From Fimbriimonadaceae bacterium (lineage in GTDB: Bacteria; Armatimonadota; Fimbriimonadia; Fimbriimonadales; Fimbriimonadaceae): a DNA stretch of 8,892 nucleotides. Position numbers and translations under genes: made by a program. This document shows, one piece after another, positions 7,524 through 8,892 of the stretch. The stretch lies in NCBI GenBank assembly GCA_022842565.1, contig JALHPH010000049.1, forward strand, positions 1-8,892, in the 5' to 3' direction. The stretch's first letter is position 1. Every line of letters starts with the position of its first letter. The notes beneath the pieces were generated by a model. The model searched no databases. It worked only from the letters and a program-made list of their open reading frames with translations, and had not been told where the DNA came from.

Positions 7524-7871
7524 GTGTTTGCGATGGGAATGATCTATCGACCAGTCCGGTACGAACAAATGATGAAGGCCGCCGAGCGGTTTGATGTTCG
7601 TGCGCGTCGCATGTTCAACGGTATGGGTTTTTATACCGGAGAAAAGATGTTTGCTTTTCTTGTGGGCGAGGAAGTCGGCCTTAAACTAGCTCCAACTGAC
7701 TTGGAGCAGGCTCTCAATCTTCCCGGTGCCGAGCTTTTGCGGACCGATCCCGATTCAGAGCCAATGAAAGAGTACGTTCGCATGCCGCATGACGTGCTCG
7801 ATAACGCTGAGTCTTTCGACTATTGGGTCGAGCGCAGCGCCGAATATGCGCAGGCCAAACGCCTCAGCTGA
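7524..7871 (+). CDS. TfoX N-terminal domain protein, small and stand-alone
   Basis: This 115-residue protein matches the TfoX/Sxy N-terminal domain. The typical core is 'RRMFNGMGFYTGEKMFAFL' (28-46), followed by 'VGLKL' (51-55) and a late 'YVRMPHDVLDN' (84-94) with a C-terminal helix. In gamma-proteobacteria TfoX/Sxy, this domain joined to a second one controls competence genes together with CRP. Here only the first domain is present, and such stand-alone versions have no settled role, so a competence function should not be assumed. The GTG at 7524 is preferred because GAGG lies eight bases upstream; in-frame ATGs at 7533 and 7539 are alternatives. A TATAAT at 7471 supplies a promoter. It is divergent from polA and 70 bases ahead of the Omp85 gene on the same strand. 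Confidence 0.83.
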   Translation: MFAMGMIYRPVRYEQMMKAAERFDVRARRMFNGMGFYTGEKMFAFLVGEEVGLKLAPTDLEQALNLPGAELLRTDPDSEPMKEYVRMPHDVLDNAESFDYWVERSAEYAQAKRLS

Positions 7872-7920
7872 ATACCTGAGAGAAACGCTGGCATCCCCCT
7901 TCCGTCTAAACTGACAGTTC

Positions 7921-7931
7921 AAGGAGGAGGA
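7921..7931 (+). promoter_or_regulatory. Strong ribosome binding site that decides the TTG start of the Omp85 gene
   Basis: AAGGAGGAGGA contains two overlapping near-perfect Shine-Dalgarno matches. It ends ten bases before TTG 7942, but 22 bases before the in-frame ATG 7954, which favours the TTG. Confidence 0.7.
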
Positions 7932-7941
7932 TTCAAACCGT

Positions 7942-8892
7942 TTGACTCAATCAATGCGAATTCTGGCCATGGGAGTGGCCCTTTTTCACTTAGCCTATGC
8001 ACAGGGGACCGCCGTGGTCCGCGAAATCGTGATCCGGGGCAACGACAGGGTATCGAGCGATGTGATCAAAGCGTCGATGCAAAGCGCCGAGGGCCGTGCG
8101 TTCATCGCCAGCGACCTCGATCGCGACCAGACCTCGATCCGCTCGCTCGGTCTTTTTCAGGATGTAAAGGTCCAGTCCAGGCCGCTCAGCGATAGCGAAG
8201 TCCAGATCATTGTGGACGTCACGGAAAATCCTGTGATCAAGGAGATCTCGATTGTGGGCAACAATGCGCTCACCACTACCGAGCTTCTTCCGTTGGTGAC
8301 GCAGCAAGTGGACCAGGTGATGAACCTGAACACCCGCCGCACCACCGCCGACGCCATTCGCAAAGCCTACGAAGCCAAGGGATTCTTTGCGGAAGTCGAC
8401 TTCCCCAGCATGGCCGATGCGCCGGGCACTCTCACGGTGCTGGTCATCGAGAACACAGTCAACGAGATTGTGGTGACGGGCCTCAAGCGCACCCGGCAAT
8501 ACGTGATTGACCGACTCCTGAAGACCGAGCCAGGAAAACCGTTCAACATCCGCACTTGGATGCAAGATCGCCGCCGATTGGAGAGCACGCAATGGTTCGA
8601 AAGCGTGGAAGTGAGCGACCGCCGAGTCGATCTGGGCCGGTTTGACCTCCTACTCAACGTGAAAGAGCAGTCCACCGCGATCTTCGATGTTGGCCTGGCG
8701 CTCGACCCCCAAAGCCGTCTGGCTGGCACCATTAAGGTGCGCGACCTGAACTTCCGCGGCATGGGCCAATCGCTCGGCATTGAGTACCTCCAAGACACCT
8801 TCGGCGCAGGCGCAAGCGTCGGAATCGACTTCAATGACCCGTTCTTTGATAACCGCGACACCCGCCTTTCGGCGTCGGTTTATTCGCGGGTC
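7942..8892 (+). CDS. bamA: Omp85/BamA family outer-membrane protein assembly factor, 3' end beyond the window
   Basis: Omp85 proteins insert beta-barrel proteins into the outer membrane. Starting at TTG 7942 (strong ribosome site just upstream), 317 residues are visible with no stop before the window edge. Residues 1-20 are a signal peptide with hydrophobic core 'ILAMGVALFHLA' and a likely cut after Ala-Tyr-Ala. Three POTRA domains follow: about 26-97 (opens 'VREIVIRGNDRV'), 98-172 (opens 'IKEISIVGNNAL', contains 'AYEAKGFFAEV') and 173-243 (opens 'VNEIVVTGLKRT'). The barrel begins near 244, with the hallmark 'VRDLNFRGMGQSLGIEY' (266-282) and 'FNDPFFDNRDTRLSASVYSR' (297-316). Three POTRAs rather than the five of E. 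coli BamA recalls cyanobacterial Omp85 or TamA. BamA is the likelier call, since organisms of this type usually lack TamA, but the symbol is tentative. It could be co-transcribed with the TfoX-domain gene 70 bases upstream. Confidence 0.88.
   Translation, partial: MTQSMRILAMGVALFHLAYAQGTAVVREIVIRGNDRVSSDVIKASMQSAEGRAFIASDLDRDQTSIRSLGLFQDVKVQSRPLSDSEVQIIVDVTENPVIKEISIVGNNALTTTELLPLVTQQVDQVMNLNTRRTTADAIRKAYEAKGFFAEVDFPSMADAPGTLTVLVIENTVNEIVVTGLKRTRQYVIDRLLKTEPGKPFNIRTWMQDRRRLESTQWFESVEVSDRRVDLGRFDLLLNVKEQSTAIFDVGLALDPQSRLAGTIKVRDLNFRGMGQSLGIEYLQDTFGAGASVGIDFNDPFFDNRDTRLSASVYSRV

Noticed and set aside
7990..8592. 200-codon minus-strand open frame opposite the Omp85 gene (and another at 8367-8861)
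   Set aside because: The plus strand encodes clear POTRA domains and barrel motifs through this whole stretch; the antisense translations show no family features.
1..8892. Mobile elements, CRISPR arrays, tRNA/rRNA genes, attachment sites
   Set aside because: No transposase-like or integrase-like sequence, regularly spaced repeats, or RNA-gene signatures were seen on either strand.

Overview
The window reads as a chromosomal housekeeping and envelope segment of a moderately GC-rich, diderm (outer-membrane-bearing) bacterium. It has a TamB-type envelope protein and an Omp85/BamA-type outer-membrane insertase, plus a DNA polymerase I with a degenerate proofreading domain and GTG and TTG start codons. 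I see no mobile element, CRISPR array, tRNA or rRNA. A deep-branching diderm phylum such as Armatimonadota would fit, but that is a low-confidence guess from protein flavour, not from a search.

Layout. Bases 1-3686 (+) are the C-terminal ~1,227 residues of a TamB/DUF490 protein whose start lies left of the window. An 85-base gap with two small stem-loops leads to 3772-4824 (+), a predicted lipoprotein related to the L-arabinose-binding protein AraF. It runs tail to tail into polA (4821-7417, -). The two stop codons overlap inside the loop of a hairpin, which may end transcription in one or both directions. polA carries a one-base frameshift near 5275-5281 that separates its fingers/palm start from the last catalytic motif. 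A 106-base divergent region follows, with a perfect TATAAT. It leads to a small TfoX N-terminal-domain gene (7524-7871, +), then to an Omp85/BamA gene (7942 onward, +) that runs off the right edge after three POTRA domains and the first barrel strands.

How the parts fit. TamB and Omp85 proteins both act in building or supplying the outer membrane, and some diderms without TamA are thought to pair TamB with BamA, so their nearness may matter. The AraF-like lipoprotein has no transporter partners in view. polA is a repair/replication gene with no evident link to its neighbours.

There is no clear new multi-gene system here. The most notable signals are: the polA frameshift; a tyrosine at the O-helix position that sets dideoxynucleotide discrimination, combined with loss of the 3'-5' exonuclease residues; the hairpin whose loop holds two overlapping stop codons; the AraF-like protein with altered sugar-contact positions; and a possible leaderless 19-residue reading frame coupled to the TfoX-domain gene. 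No gene-free stretch exceeds about 110 bases.
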